A model generated the notes under the pieces. The model had not been told where the DNA came from. It made no database searches and worked only from the letters and a program-made list of their open reading frames with translations. The translations under genes were made by a program, and so were the position numbers. This document shows positions 25,061 through 33,604 of a stretch of DNA of 64,000 nt, in pieces (position 1 is the stretch's first letter; each line of letters opens with the position of its first letter). This DNA comes from Niveibacterium sp. SC-1 (lineage in GTDB: Bacteria > Pseudomonadota > Gammaproteobacteria > Burkholderiales > Rhodocyclaceae), in assembly GCF_038235435.1 (NCBI RefSeq), contig NZ_CP151275.1, positions 1 through 64,000 on the forward strand, read 5' to 3'.

Positions 25061-25921
25061 TCAGACGGTGAGCGCGCGGCGGCGCGCGGCCGGCGTGGCC
25101 GGAATCGTGGGGGCCTGCAGGTAGGCGAGCAACATCTGGTGTGCCTGTTCGCGATGCGCTGCCTGCCAGTCCGGCGCATGCAGGTCCTGCTGGAAGATGC
25201 GCGAGAGCGTGTAGCCGTTGGACTTGTGGAAGTAGGCGAGGCTCACGAGCGTCACGTAGAGATGCAGCGGGTCGACGCCGGCGCGCAGGCTGCCCTCGGC
25301 CGCGCCGCGCGCAAGCAAGGTGCGCAGGGCGGCCAGCACCGGCGAGGACATCTCCGGGATGCGTGTCGAGCGCTTGAGGAACTGCGCGCGGTTGAGGTTC
25401 TCGGAGGAGAGCAGGCTCATGAGTTCCGGATGCGCGGTGAAGTGGCTGTCGATGAAATCGAAGAGCCGGATCACGCCTTCCAGCGGCGCCACGGTGCTGA
25501 CGTCCACCTGCATTTCCTCGGCCCGCAGCTTGGCCAGGGTGTGCTCCAGCACCTCGAGATAGAGCGCCTCCTTGCTGCCGAAGTAGTGATAGACCATGCG
25601 CACGTTTGCCTTGGCGCGACTCGCGATGGTGTCGATGCGCGCGCCCGACATGCCCTTGGCGGAGAACTCGCGGATCGCGGTCTTGAGCAGGCGTTCGCGG
25701 GTGTCGCCATTGCGGGTGCGCACAGGCTTTGCGGCAGCCGCGGACTTCGAGGCGGGCTTGCCCGCGGCGACCGGCTTCTTCGTCGCAGTGGCTGCTTTGG
25801 CGGCGGTCGTCTTTGCGGCGCTCGCCCCGCGGGTCACGGTCTTCGCGGTCGTTTTCACCTTGGTGGCTGCGGGCTTCTTCGCTGCCGTCGCGCTACGCGA
25901 TGAGGTCTTGGTACTGGGCAT
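25061..25921 (-). CDS. TetR-family regulator with a Lys/Ala-rich histone-like N-terminal tail
   Basis: 286 residues. Residues 1-70 are a low-complexity tail of Lys, Ala, Thr and Ser (e.g. ATAAKKPAATKVKTTAKTVT) resembling the C-terminal tail of histone H1-like bacterial proteins. The helix-turn-helix follows: TRERLLKTAIREFSAKGMSG, ARIDTIASRAKANVRMVYHY, FGSKEALYLEV. The C-terminal domain resembles RutR/YsiA-type regulators. The start is ATG 25921 with GGAAG upstream; an ATG four codons earlier overlaps the previous stop. It is embedded in the operon and probably binds the palindrome at 28908-28923. Confidence 0.85.
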   Translation of the reverse strand: MPSTKTSSRSATAAKKPAATKVKTTAKTVTRGASAAKTTAAKAATATKKPVAAGKPASKSAAAAKPVRTRNGDTRERLLKTAIREFSAKGMSGARIDTIASRAKANVRMVYHYFGSKEALYLEVLEHTLAKLRAEEMQVDVSTVAPLEGVIRLFDFIDSHFTAHPELMSLLSSENLNRAQFLKRSTRIPEMSSPVLAALRTLLARGAAEGSLRAGVDPLHLYVTLVSLAYFHKSNGYTLSRIFQQDLHAPDWQAAHREQAHQMLLAYLQAPTIPATPAARRRALTV

Positions 25922-25932
25922 GGGTTCTTCCA

Positions 25933-26832
25933 TCAGGCCTGGGCTTCGAGTTCCCGGCTTTCGGGCAGGGCAAGCAGATGATCGAGAATGCGGCCGGGCG
26001 TGCTCCACCAGGCCTCGCCCTGGTAGGCGAGCCGGGTCAGGGTCTGGCGCAGGTGCTTGAGCCGGTGCGGCTGGCCAACGAGGTAGGGATGCAGCGCGAT
26101 GCCCATCACCAGCGGCTGCGTGGCGCTCTGGCGCAGCATCTCCTCGAACTGGTCTTCGATCATGCGGCAGAAGTCCGGCATGTCCATCTGGCGACCCACG
26201 ATCATCGGGATGTCGTTGATCTCCTGCGGATAGGGCACGGACCAGAGCGTGCCGTGGGCAGTGCGCATCGGCATCGGCTGGTCGTCGTGGCACCAGTTGA
26301 GCGTGTAGGCGAAGCCCTGTTGCGCGAGCAGGTCCGGCGTGTGATGGCTCTCCGCGATCCAGGGCGAGAGCCAGCCGCGCGGCGGCGTGCCGGCGGCGCT
26401 CATGCGCGCATGGCAGTCGGCGATCAGCTCGCGCTCGGTCTCGCGTTCGAAGTCGTGCTGGCTGTCGGCATTGGTGTGGCCGTGGGCGATGAACTCGTCA
26501 CCGCGTTCGCGCAGGGCCGCGAGCAGTTCCGGGCTGTGCTCGTAGAGGCTGGTGTTGAGGATCGCGCCGGTGGGCAGACCGAGCGTGTCGAAGAGTTCGA
26601 GGCAACGCCAGGCCCCGACGCGGTTGCCGTACTCGCGCCAGGAATGGTTGAGCACGTCCGGTTCGCTCGAGGGACACAGCCGCGCACCGCGCCCGCTGCC
26701 GAACTCGAAGTGCTCGACGTTGAAGCCGATGTAGAGCGCGAGCCGCTTGCCGCCCGGCCATTCGTATTGCGGCCGGTTGTGGATCGCGCGGTAGCGGAAG
26801 CGCTCGTGGCTACGCAGGGGTCGCAGGGGCAT
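25933..26832 (-). CDS. Polysaccharide-deacetylase-family (PuuE-like) hydrolase
   Basis: 299 residues. NodB-homology features: 'WPGGKRLALYIGFNVEHFEF', AILNTSLYEHSPELL, GDEFIAHGHTNADSQH (metal-site histidines) and 'RGWLSPWIAESHHTPDLLAQ'. The length and the FxxRxIHNRPxYxWPGG opening match the cytoplasmic subgroup that includes PuuE allantoinase and cyclic-imide hydrolases rather than secreted chitin deacetylases. It would open a cyclic amide or remove an acyl group. It overlaps the amidase gene by 23 bases at its start. Confidence 0.82.
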   Translation of the reverse strand: MPLRPLRSHERFRYRAIHNRPQYEWPGGKRLALYIGFNVEHFEFGSGRGARLCPSSEPDVLNHSWREYGNRVGAWRCLELFDTLGLPTGAILNTSLYEHSPELLAALRERGDEFIAHGHTNADSQHDFERETERELIADCHARMSAAGTPPRGWLSPWIAESHHTPDLLAQQGFAYTLNWCHDDQPMPMRTAHGTLWSVPYPQEINDIPMIVGRQMDMPDFCRMIEDQFEEMLRQSATQPLVMGIALHPYLVGQPHRLKHLRQTLTRLAYQGEAWWSTPGRILDHLLALPESRELEAQA

Positions 26833-28036
26833 CGGAAATCCTGTGGGCGGTCTCGCCCGTATGTTGACGCCAAACTCGCTCCGCGAGTGCCAGGAGCGCG
26901 CGGTCGCTGTTGCGTGGTCCGATCAGGGAGAGCCCGAGTGGTTCGCCTTCCAGCTCGACCACCGGCAGCGTGATCTGCGGCAGGCCGGCATGGCCGGCCA
27001 GGGCATTGATCGCCAGCGCGCGCGGGTAGAAGCGGCCGCGGGCCGCGCCGTCCGAATCGCGGCGCAGCGGCCGGCCCTCGCAGGTCGGCAGCACCAGCAC
27101 GCCGTCCTCGCCCAGCAGCGTATGCAGATGCGCGGCGAAATGCGCGCGCACCGGACGCTGGGCAGCGATCTCCTCGTCGGTGATCGCCAGCGCATCGGCG
27201 AAACGCGGCGCGATGTTCTCGCCGAAGTGCGGCCGCGCGGCGCGGATCCAGGGGCCGAGCTCATCGCGGATCTCGCCGCCCTGCAGCACGCGGTAGCACT
27301 CGGCCGCCGCCTGCCAGTCCGCCGCGAAGGCGCGCACGGTGCCTTCAACTTTCCAGGCTTCGGCAATCACGCGCAACGCCGCTGCACAGTCCGGCTCGCA
27401 AAGGGCGAACACGTCTTCGGCGAGCAACAGGCGGCCGAGCGTCCGGTCGCCGGACGATGGCAGCAGCACGTCGCCGACCCGGCGCAGTAGTGCGGGCGTG
27501 GCGGCGAACCAGCCGATGCTGTCGTAGCCCGGTGCGAAGGGCAGCACGCCTTCCAGCGACAGCACCCCGTGGCTGGGACGGAAGCCGGGGATGCCGCAGA
27601 AGCTCGCCGGCACGCGCACCGAGCCACCGGTGTCCGTGCCCAGGGCGAAGTCGGCGAGGCCCGCCGCCACCGCGACGGCCGAGCCGCTGGAAGAGCCGCC
27701 CGGCAGCAGCGCCGGATAGCGCGGATTGATCGGCGTGCCGGTGTGCGCGTTCTCGCCTTCCAGGCTGAAGGCGAGTTCGTCGGTATGGGCCTTGCCCGCG
27801 TACCGCGCGCTGGCGGCAAGCAGTGCTTCCACCACCGGTGCCGAGCGCGTGGCGGCGCCATGCGTGCGCGCCCAGTCCGGATTGCCACCGCCGGTGACTT
27901 CGCCTGCTATATCGATCAGGTCCTTCACCACGAAGCGCAGGCCCGCGAGCGGACCCTCCCTTACCGATGGCGCAGCGGACGCAGAGGAGCGCAGCGCGCC
28001 CCAGGGATCGATGCGAGGCGATGCCGCTGCCGTCAT
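26810..28036 (-). CDS. Amidase signature family enzyme
   Basis: 408 residues. The Ser-cisSer-Lys triad is Lys38 (RFVVKDLIDIAG), the GGSSSGSAVAVAAG loop (about 113-126) and the nucleophile Ser139 in LGTDTGGSVRVPASFCG. It is shorter than most members (450-500), missing part of the C-terminal region, as in allophanate-hydrolase-like and indoleacetamide-type short amidases. It should hydrolyse an amide to acid plus ammonia in the cytoplasm. Its ATG overlaps the stop of the isochorismatase-type gene by 4 bases. Confidence 0.85.
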   Translation of the reverse strand: MTAAASPRIDPWGALRSSASAAPSVREGPLAGLRFVVKDLIDIAGEVTGGGNPDWARTHGAATRSAPVVEALLAASARYAGKAHTDELAFSLEGENAHTGTPINPRYPALLPGGSSSGSAVAVAAGLADFALGTDTGGSVRVPASFCGIPGFRPSHGVLSLEGVLPFAPGYDSIGWFAATPALLRRVGDVLLPSSGDRTLGRLLLAEDVFALCEPDCAAALRVIAEAWKVEGTVRAFAADWQAAAECYRVLQGGEIRDELGPWIRAARPHFGENIAPRFADALAITDEEIAAQRPVRAHFAAHLHTLLGEDGVLVLPTCEGRPLRRDSDGAARGRFYPRALAINALAGHAGLPQITLPVVELEGEPLGLSLIGPRNSDRALLALAERVWRQHTGETAHRISDAPATPA

Positions 28037-28830
28037 GCGCCGCCTTCCAGCGCGCGGATCACGGTCTGCGAATCGGTGACGAAGCCGAAGCACTTCTTGA
28101 CGTTCCAGATCGTGGCCTCGGTGCAGAAGTCCGGCGAGCTGGTGGCGCAGCAGTCCTCCAGCATCACGCAGCCGTAGCCGAGGAAGTTGGCGTCGGTGAG
28201 CGAGTGCAGCACGCACTGGTCGGTGTTCACCCCCGCGAAGAGCAGGCTGCGGATGCCCAGGTTGCGCAGGATGCTGTCCAGCGGCGTGTCCCAGAAACCG
28301 CTGATCCGGTACTTGTCCACCTTGATGTCCTGTGGGGCCGGTTCGAGTTCATCGACGATCGCCGCGGCCCAGGAATCCTTCTCCAGCACCCGCGCGCCGC
28401 TGCCGGGCAGCGGGTCGCCCAGGCCGATGCCGCTGCCCGAATTCTTGTAGAGATGGATCTGGTTGGGCGGCATGTTGGCGAGGTCGGGCCGGTTGCCCCA
28501 GTTCACCCAGATCACCGGCACGCCCGCGGTGCGAAGAACGGGCAGCAAGCGCTGAAGTGGTGCAATCGGGGCGCGGTCCGGCGTGTAGTCCGCGCCCAGG
28601 TAGTCGACCCAGCCGCCTTTGGCGCAGAAGTCGTTCTGCATGTCGATCACCACGATCGCGCTGCGCGCGAGATCGAGGGTGACATCCTGCGGTGCGGCGG
28701 AGAGCCGCAAGGGCCGTGGCGGCGGGCCTGCGAGCGCCATGTCCACGTGTTCGCGGGTGGCCTGCCAGCGGGTGTTCACACCGGCGCCGAGGTAGCCGCC
28801 GGCGGCGGGGGCGGGGTCTCTTTCAGACAT
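28033..28830 (-). CDS. Isochorismatase-fold cysteine hydrolase, RutB-like
   Basis: 265 residues; first gene of the leftward operon. The catalytic triad is Asp63 (IVVIDMQNDFCAKGG), Lys173 (KVDKYRISGFWDTPLD) and Cys206 (GVNTDQCVLHSLTDANFLGY), as in RutB and N-carbamoylsarcosine amidase. The long N-terminal region (VNTRWQATREHVDMALAGPP) also fits RutB-type proteins. RutB hydrolyses ureidoacrylate; here a ureide or carbamoyl amide is a reasonable substrate class. Upstream is the shared control region with the BMP transporter. Confidence 0.88.
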   Translation of the reverse strand: MSERDPAPAAGGYLGAGVNTRWQATREHVDMALAGPPPRPLRLSAAPQDVTLDLARSAIVVIDMQNDFCAKGGWVDYLGADYTPDRAPIAPLQRLLPVLRTAGVPVIWVNWGNRPDLANMPPNQIHLYKNSGSGIGLGDPLPGSGARVLEKDSWAAAIVDELEPAPQDIKVDKYRISGFWDTPLDSILRNLGIRSLLFAGVNTDQCVLHSLTDANFLGYGCVMLEDCCATSSPDFCTEATIWNVKKCFGFVTDSQTVIRALEGGA

Positions 28831-28907
28831 CTTCTGGATCTCCTTCGGTCGGGCCTCGACCCCCTTTTGGGTCGCTGGCCCGGCTCTTGCATTTGGGCGC
28901 TCAGGAA

Positions 28908-28923
28908 GTAAGTGATTACTTAC
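28908..28923. promoter_or_regulatory. TetR-type operator GTAAGTGATTACTTAC
   Basis: Palindrome with six-base perfect arms, GTAAGT and ACTTAC, around GATT. It sits midway in the 125-base gap between the divergent isochorismatase-type gene and the BMP binding-protein gene. Size and symmetry suit a TetR dimer, so the operon's own TetR is the obvious candidate. Confidence 0.7.
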
Positions 28924-28955
28924 CTCAAGCCACTTCCAAGCAAAAGGAGTTCCAG

Positions 28956-29957
28956 ATGAAAGCCCCAGCCGCCGCCTTTGTCCCCTCTTCTCGCCCTGCC
29001 GCCCGCGCCCTTGCGCTGGCCTTCTGTTCTTTCGCTGGCGCCTACGCGATCGGCGCGCAGGCCGCCGATCCGCTCAAGGTCGGCGTGCTGATCCCCGGCT
29101 CCAAGTCGGACAAGGGCTGGATGGAGTCCGGCTACGACGGCCTGGTCGCCGCGCAGAAGGAGTTCGGCGACAAGGTGAAGGTGCAGATGATCGAGAACAT
29201 CAACTACGCCGACATGGAGCAGGCGCTCACCAGTCTGGCGAGCAAGAACCAGCTGGTGATCGGCATCGGCGGGCAGACGCAGGCTGCGCTGCTCAAGGTG
29301 GCCAAGCGCTTCCCCAAGACCAAGTTTTCGATTGTCGGCGGCAACAAGGGCGAGAGCCTGCCCAATGTGGCGGGCTACGACGTGAAGCAGGCGGAGATCG
29401 CCTTCGTCGCCGGCGCGGCCGCGGCCATGCTCTCCAAGACCGGCGCGGTGAGCTATGTAGGCGGGATGGAGATTCCCTCCATCGTGAACGCGGGCAAGGA
29501 GTTCGGCCTGGGCGCGAAGTACATCAACCCGAACATCAAGTACTTCGAGAACTACACCGGCGACTTCGACAACGTGGCCAAGGCCAAGGAAGCCACGCTC
29601 GCCGCGATCTCGCAGGGCGCCGATGTGCACTACCACATTCTCAACCTCGGCCTGCGCGGCATGGAGCAGGCGGCCAAGGACAAGAACACCAAGATCATCG
29701 GCAGCTACACCGATCGCTGCGGCAGCGACCCGCTCTACACGGCCTACAGCATCACCGGCGTGGGCTACCAGGTCGAGTACGCGATCAAGGAAGCGGTGGG
29801 CGGCACCTGGAAGGCGGGCTACAAGCCTTTCGGCCTGGCGATGGGTCCCAAGGCCTCCGACATGGTGGTCTGCGGCGCGACGCCCGAGGTGAAGCAGAAG
29901 CTGCAGGCGATCGAACAGGACATCCTCAACGGCAAGATCAAGGTGCTGGAAGGCTGA
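28956..29957 (+). CDS. BMP-family ABC transporter substrate-binding protein
   Basis: 333 residues with AAAGGAG before the ATG. Signal peptide of about 44 residues ending YAIGAQAADP; no lipobox cysteine at the cleavage site, so a soluble periplasmic protein. The BMP (basic membrane protein/PnrA) fold starts 'LKVGVLIPGSKSDKGWMESG' and shows 'NQLVIGIGGQTQAALLKVAK' and 'YIFR-like' later strands up to MVVCGATPEVKQ. PnrA-type proteins bind purine or pyrimidine nucleosides; related proteins bind nucleobases. This starts a four-gene importer operon. Confidence 0.9.
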   Translation: MKAPAAAFVPSSRPAARALALAFCSFAGAYAIGAQAADPLKVGVLIPGSKSDKGWMESGYDGLVAAQKEFGDKVKVQMIENINYADMEQALTSLASKNQLVIGIGGQTQAALLKVAKRFPKTKFSIVGGNKGESLPNVAGYDVKQAEIAFVAGAAAAMLSKTGAVSYVGGMEIPSIVNAGKEFGLGAKYINPNIKYFENYTGDFDNVAKAKEATLAAISQGADVHYHILNLGLRGMEQAAKDKNTKIIGSYTDRCGSDPLYTAYSITGVGYQVEYAIKEAVGGTWKAGYKPFGLAMGPKASDMVVCGATPEVKQKLQAIEQDILNGKIKVLEG

Positions 29958-31546
29958 TGAACGCGCCCGCCCCCTCCGTCCTGGCCGCCGCCGCACCACC
30001 GGACGCGGCACCCGCACAGCCGCTGCTGGAACTGCGCGGCGTCTCGAAGAGCTTCGGCAGCCTCAAGGTGCTGCGCGAGATCTCGCTGCGCCTGATGCCG
30101 GGCGAGGTGCACTGCCTGCTGGGCGAGAACGGGGCGGGCAAGTCGACCCTGTGCAACCTGATCTTCGGGGTGCACCAGCCCGACGCGGGCGAGATGCTGA
30201 TCGCCGGCGTGCCGCATGCGCCGGCGCGTCCCGCCGATGCGCTGGCCAGCGGCATCGCGATGGTGCACCAGCACTTTTCCCTGGTGCCCGACCTCACCGT
30301 TGTGGACAACCTGCTGCTCGGCCAGGCCCGTGGCGTGCTGGACCGCAAGGCCTGCGCGGAGCGGGTCCGGGCGCTGGTGAAGGACTACGGGCTTGCGCTC
30401 GATCCCTTCGCGCGCATCGACGAGCTGTCGGTGGGCGAGCGCCAGCGGGTGGAGATCGTCAAATGCCTGATGCGCGAGCCGCGCCTCCTGGTGCTGGACG
30501 AGCCCACGGCGGTGCTGCTGCCCGACGAGATCGCCGCCCTGCTGGTGCTCTGCCGCAAGGTGGCCGAGCGCGGCTGCGCGGTGGTGCTGGTGACCCACAA
30601 GCTCGCCGAGATCAAGCAGGTCGCCGACCGCGCCACGGTGCTGCGCGGTGGCAAGGTGGTGGCGGAATCCGATGCGCCGGCGCGTGACATCGACGGTCTT
30701 GTCCGCGCGATGATCCAGCGCGAGCTGGGTGGCCCCGCCGCGGCGATGCTCGGCGTGGGCGAGGCACGCGAACGGCGCGAGATCGTCCGTGATCTCGCCA
30801 ACGAAGCCCTGCAGGTCAACGGCCTCTCGGTGGTCGACGCGCAGGGCGTGACGCGGCTCGATAACTTCACGGTGGTGGTGAGCCGCGGCGAGATCGTCGG
30901 CGTCGCCGGTGTGGAGGGCAACGGCCAGAGCGAACTCGCCGCCGCGCTCGCGGGCATGGCGAAGGTGAGCAACGGCCGCTTCTATGTCGAGGGTCGCGAC
31001 CTCACCGAGGCGAGCCCTGCCGAGATCACCGCCGCTGGCGTCGGCGTGGTGCCGGAGGACCGACATGAGGTCGGCTGCATCACCGCGATGAGCGTGGCCG
31101 ACAACCTGCACCTGAACCGGCTCGGCGAATTCCGCCGCTGGGGCCTCCTGCAACGTGGCGCGCTGCGCAGCCGCAGCGTCGAACTGATGCAGCGCTTCGA
31201 CGTACGCGCCGCGAGTGCCGACGTCCCCTTCTCCGCGCTCTCCGGCGGCAACCAGCAGAAGGCGGTGCTGGCGCGCGAACTCACGCTGCCCCAGCTGCGC
31301 TTCCTGCTCGCCGCGCAGCCGACGCGCGGCCTCGACGTGGGCGCGGTGGAGGCGGTCTATGGCCATATCCGCGCGGCCTGCGAGCAGGGCGTGGGCGTGA
31401 TGCTGATCTCTTCCGAACTCGACGAACTGCTCGCGGTAGCCGACCGCATCGTCGTGCTCTACCGCGGCCGGATCATGGGGGAGTGCGTGGCCGAACCCGC
31501 CGCCCGTGAACACATCGGCGCCCTCATGGCAGGACACGGATCATGA
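29957..31546 (+). CDS. BMP-type ABC transporter, duplicated ATPase
   Basis: 529 residues holding two ABC cassettes, as in sugar (RbsA) and nucleoside importers. First cassette: Walker A LLGENGAGKSTLCNL, Q-loop, signature 'ELSVGERQRVEIVKCLM', Walker B LLVLDEPTAVLLP. Second cassette: degenerate Walker A GVEGNGQSELAAAL and signature ALSGGNQQKAVLAREL. The loss of lysine in the second site is normal for this family. Its ATG overlaps the binding-protein stop, and its end overlaps the permease start by 4 bases. Confidence 0.92.
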   Translation: MNAPAPSVLAAAAPPDAAPAQPLLELRGVSKSFGSLKVLREISLRLMPGEVHCLLGENGAGKSTLCNLIFGVHQPDAGEMLIAGVPHAPARPADALASGIAMVHQHFSLVPDLTVVDNLLLGQARGVLDRKACAERVRALVKDYGLALDPFARIDELSVGERQRVEIVKCLMREPRLLVLDEPTAVLLPDEIAALLVLCRKVAERGCAVVLVTHKLAEIKQVADRATVLRGGKVVAESDAPARDIDGLVRAMIQRELGGPAAAMLGVGEARERREIVRDLANEALQVNGLSVVDAQGVTRLDNFTVVVSRGEIVGVAGVEGNGQSELAAALAGMAKVSNGRFYVEGRDLTEASPAEITAAGVGVVPEDRHEVGCITAMSVADNLHLNRLGEFRRWGLLQRGALRSRSVELMQRFDVRAASADVPFSALSGGNQQKAVLARELTLPQLRFLLAAQPTRGLDVGAVEAVYGHIRAACEQGVGVMLISSELDELLAVADRIVVLYRGRIMGECVAEPAAREHIGALMAGHGS

Positions 31547-32628
31547 CCAAGACGCTTTCCCTCAACGCGCTCTCCCTCAACCGGCTCGGCGTCTCGGTCG
31601 GCATTCCGCTCGCCGCGGTCCTCCTGGCGCTCGCGCTGGGTGCGCTGCTGGTGCTCGCGATCGGCGTGCCGGTGGGCGAGGCACTGGCTGCCTTCGCCGA
31701 TGGCGCCTGGGGCTCGGACTACGCGATCGCCGCGTCGATCAACCGGGCGCTGGCTTTCTCGCTGGTGGGCTTCGGTTTCGTGCTCGCCGCGCGCGCCAAC
31801 CTCACCAACGTCGGCGGCGAAGGCCAGATCGCGGTCGGCGGCATGCTTGCCACCGCGATGAGCCTCTACGGGGGTGCGGCCCAGTTGCCCGGACCACTCG
31901 CCTGGATCGCGCCGCTCGCCGTCGCGGCGCTGGGCGGCGCACTCTGGGGCGCGCTGGCCGGCGTGCTCAAGGCCAAGGCCGGCACCAACGAAGTCATCAG
32001 TACCCTGCTGCTCTCCTTCATCGCGGTCTGGCTGCTCTACTGGAGCGTGCAGTCCGAGGCGCTGCTGCGCCAGCCGATGAACAACTCGGCGACCCTGCCC
32101 GAATCGCTGGAGATCCCCGAGCTCACGCGTCTGCCCTTGCTCACCGGCGACGCCGGCTTCCCGCTGCATGTGGGCCTGCCGATCGCGATCGTGCTGGCGC
32201 TGGTGGTGGCGGTGGTGCTGGCGCGCAGCGTCTTCGGCTTCCAGTTGCGCGCGGTCGGCCTCAACCCGGTGGCGGCGCGCAAGGCCGGCATCCCGCTGAC
32301 GCGCAGCATCGTCGCGGCGATGGCGCTGGCCGGTGCGCTCGGCGGTCTCGCGGGTGGCTTCATGCTGCAGGGCGACCAGTACGTGCTCAAGGCGGGCTTC
32401 TCCTCCGGCTACGGTTTCGATGGCCTGGTCGTCGGCCTGCTCGCGCGCGGTTCCATCCCCGGCGTGATCGCCGGCGCACTGCTCTTCGGCTTCATGCGCT
32501 CGGGCGGCATCAACCTCGAGATGAGCGCCAACGTCCCCACGGCCCTGGTCGGCGTGATCCAGGGCCTGATCATCCTCCTGCTGGCGGCCGCCGCCTTCTG
32601 GATCGAGCGCAAGGAATCCGCACGATGA
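31543..32628 (+). CDS. BMP-type ABC transporter permease 1
   Basis: 361 residues with about nine to ten helices, starting at 'VGIPLAAVLLALALGALLVL'. The family landmark ARANLTNVGGEGQIAVGGM is present, as is the cytoplasmic coupling segment 'FQLRAVGLNPVAARKAGIPL'. The layout matches NupP/YufP of nucleoside importers. It pairs with the next permease to form the channel. It overlaps both neighbours by 4 bases. Confidence 0.9.
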   Translation: MTKTLSLNALSLNRLGVSVGIPLAAVLLALALGALLVLAIGVPVGEALAAFADGAWGSDYAIAASINRALAFSLVGFGFVLAARANLTNVGGEGQIAVGGMLATAMSLYGGAAQLPGPLAWIAPLAVAALGGALWGALAGVLKAKAGTNEVISTLLLSFIAVWLLYWSVQSEALLRQPMNNSATLPESLEIPELTRLPLLTGDAGFPLHVGLPIAIVLALVVAVVLARSVFGFQLRAVGLNPVAARKAGIPLTRSIVAAMALAGALGGLAGGFMLQGDQYVLKAGFSSGYGFDGLVVGLLARGSIPGVIAGALLFGFMRSGGINLEMSANVPTALVGVIQGLIILLLAAAAFWIERKESAR

Positions 32629-33542
32629 GCCCCGAAATCCTCGCCGTCTTCTGCGGCTCCACCGTGCGCCTGGCCGCCCCGCTCTTCCTCGCCGCCACCG
32701 GCGAACTGGTGAGCGAGCGCGCCGGGGTGCTCAACATGAGCGTGGAAGGGATGATGCTCACCGGTGCCTTCGCCGGCGCGGTGGGTTCCTGGGCCACGGG
32801 CAACCCGATGCTGGGTCTGATCATCGGCGTGATCGCGGTGATCCCGGTCGCGCTGCTGCAGGCCTTCCTCAGCAACACCCTGCGTGCCAACCAGATCGTC
32901 ACCGGCATCGGCATCAACATCCTGGTGCTGGGCGCGACCACGCTCGCTTACCGCGAAATCTTCGGTGCGCGTTCGCGCAGCGAGATCCCCGGCCTGGCGA
33001 AGTGGGCACCGCCCGGCCTGGGCGAGCTTCCCGTGTTCGGCGAGGCGCTGTTCCGGCAGACCTGGTTGCTCTACCTGGGGCTCGCCCTGATCGCGCTCAC
33101 CGCCTGGGTGCTGGCGCGCACGGCGCTGGGGCTTTCCATCCATGCCTGCGGCGTCGCGCCCAAGGCGGCGGACAAGTCGGGCCTCTCGGTCACCCGCACG
33201 CGCTACGCGGCGGTGCTCTTCACCGGGATCATGTCGGCGCTGGCGGGCTGCTTCCTTTCCATCGGCGACATCCACACCTTCACCGAGGGCATGACCAGCG
33301 GCGCGGGCTATCTCGCGATCGCGGCGGTGATCTTCGGCAACTGGAAGATCGGCCGCACGCTCCTCGCCTGCCTGCTCTTCGGCGCGGCCACCGCGCTGCA
33401 ATTCCAGCTCCCGGCCCTGGGCATTGAAGTGCCCAATGCGCTCCTGATCATGCTGCCCTACCTGCTCGCGCTCCTGGCGGTCGGCGGGTTGGTCGGGCGG
33501 CAGACCGCGCCTGCGGCACTCACGGTGCCGTGGCGAGCCTGA
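32625..33542 (+). CDS. BMP-type ABC transporter permease 2
   Basis: 305 residues, about eight helices. Family landmarks: TGELVSERAGVLNMSVEGMM near the start, ANQIVTGIGINILVLGATTL, and the coupling segment LSIHACGVAPKAADKSGLSV, where permease proteins of this type carry G-x-x-P-x-A-A. It matches NupQ/YufQ. The transcript ends at a strong hairpin 8 bases after the stop. Confidence 0.9.
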   Translation: MSPEILAVFCGSTVRLAAPLFLAATGELVSERAGVLNMSVEGMMLTGAFAGAVGSWATGNPMLGLIIGVIAVIPVALLQAFLSNTLRANQIVTGIGINILVLGATTLAYREIFGARSRSEIPGLAKWAPPGLGELPVFGEALFRQTWLLYLGLALIALTAWVLARTALGLSIHACGVAPKAADKSGLSVTRTRYAAVLFTGIMSALAGCFLSIGDIHTFTEGMTSGAGYLAIAAVIFGNWKIGRTLLACLLFGAATALQFQLPALGIEVPNALLIMLPYLLALLAVGGLVGRQTAPAALTVPWRA

Positions 33543-33549
33543 CGTAACA

Positions 33550-33583
33550 GCGCCCCGCACCGTGTGGGCGGTGCGGGGCGCTG
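33550..33583. terminator. Strong bidirectional hairpin
   Basis: AGCGCCCCGCACC (33550-33562) pairs perfectly over 13 bp with GGTGCGGGGCGCT (33571-33583), with an 8-base loop. It lies between the convergent ends of the importer operon and the MFS gene. No T-run follows. Confidence 0.6.
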
Positions 33584-33604
33584 GAGCGTTGGTGTGTGCG
33601 GAAT

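Noticed and set aside
22993..28830. Assignment of the leftward operon as the Rut pyrimidine pathway
   Set aside because: RutB-like, RidA and TetR members are present, but RutA, RutD, RutE, RutF and the RutG permease are absent and amidase, deacetylase and gamma-glutamyltransferase genes are extra.
29819..31537. 570-codon open frame on the minus strand across the BMP ATPase
   Set aside because: Shadow frame of the duplicated ATPase, rich in His and Gln-Arg runs, with no recognisable protein.
33550..33583. Hairpin considered as a riboswitch or attenuator
   Set aside because: It follows two convergent stop codons and lies in no leader; a transcription end is simpler.
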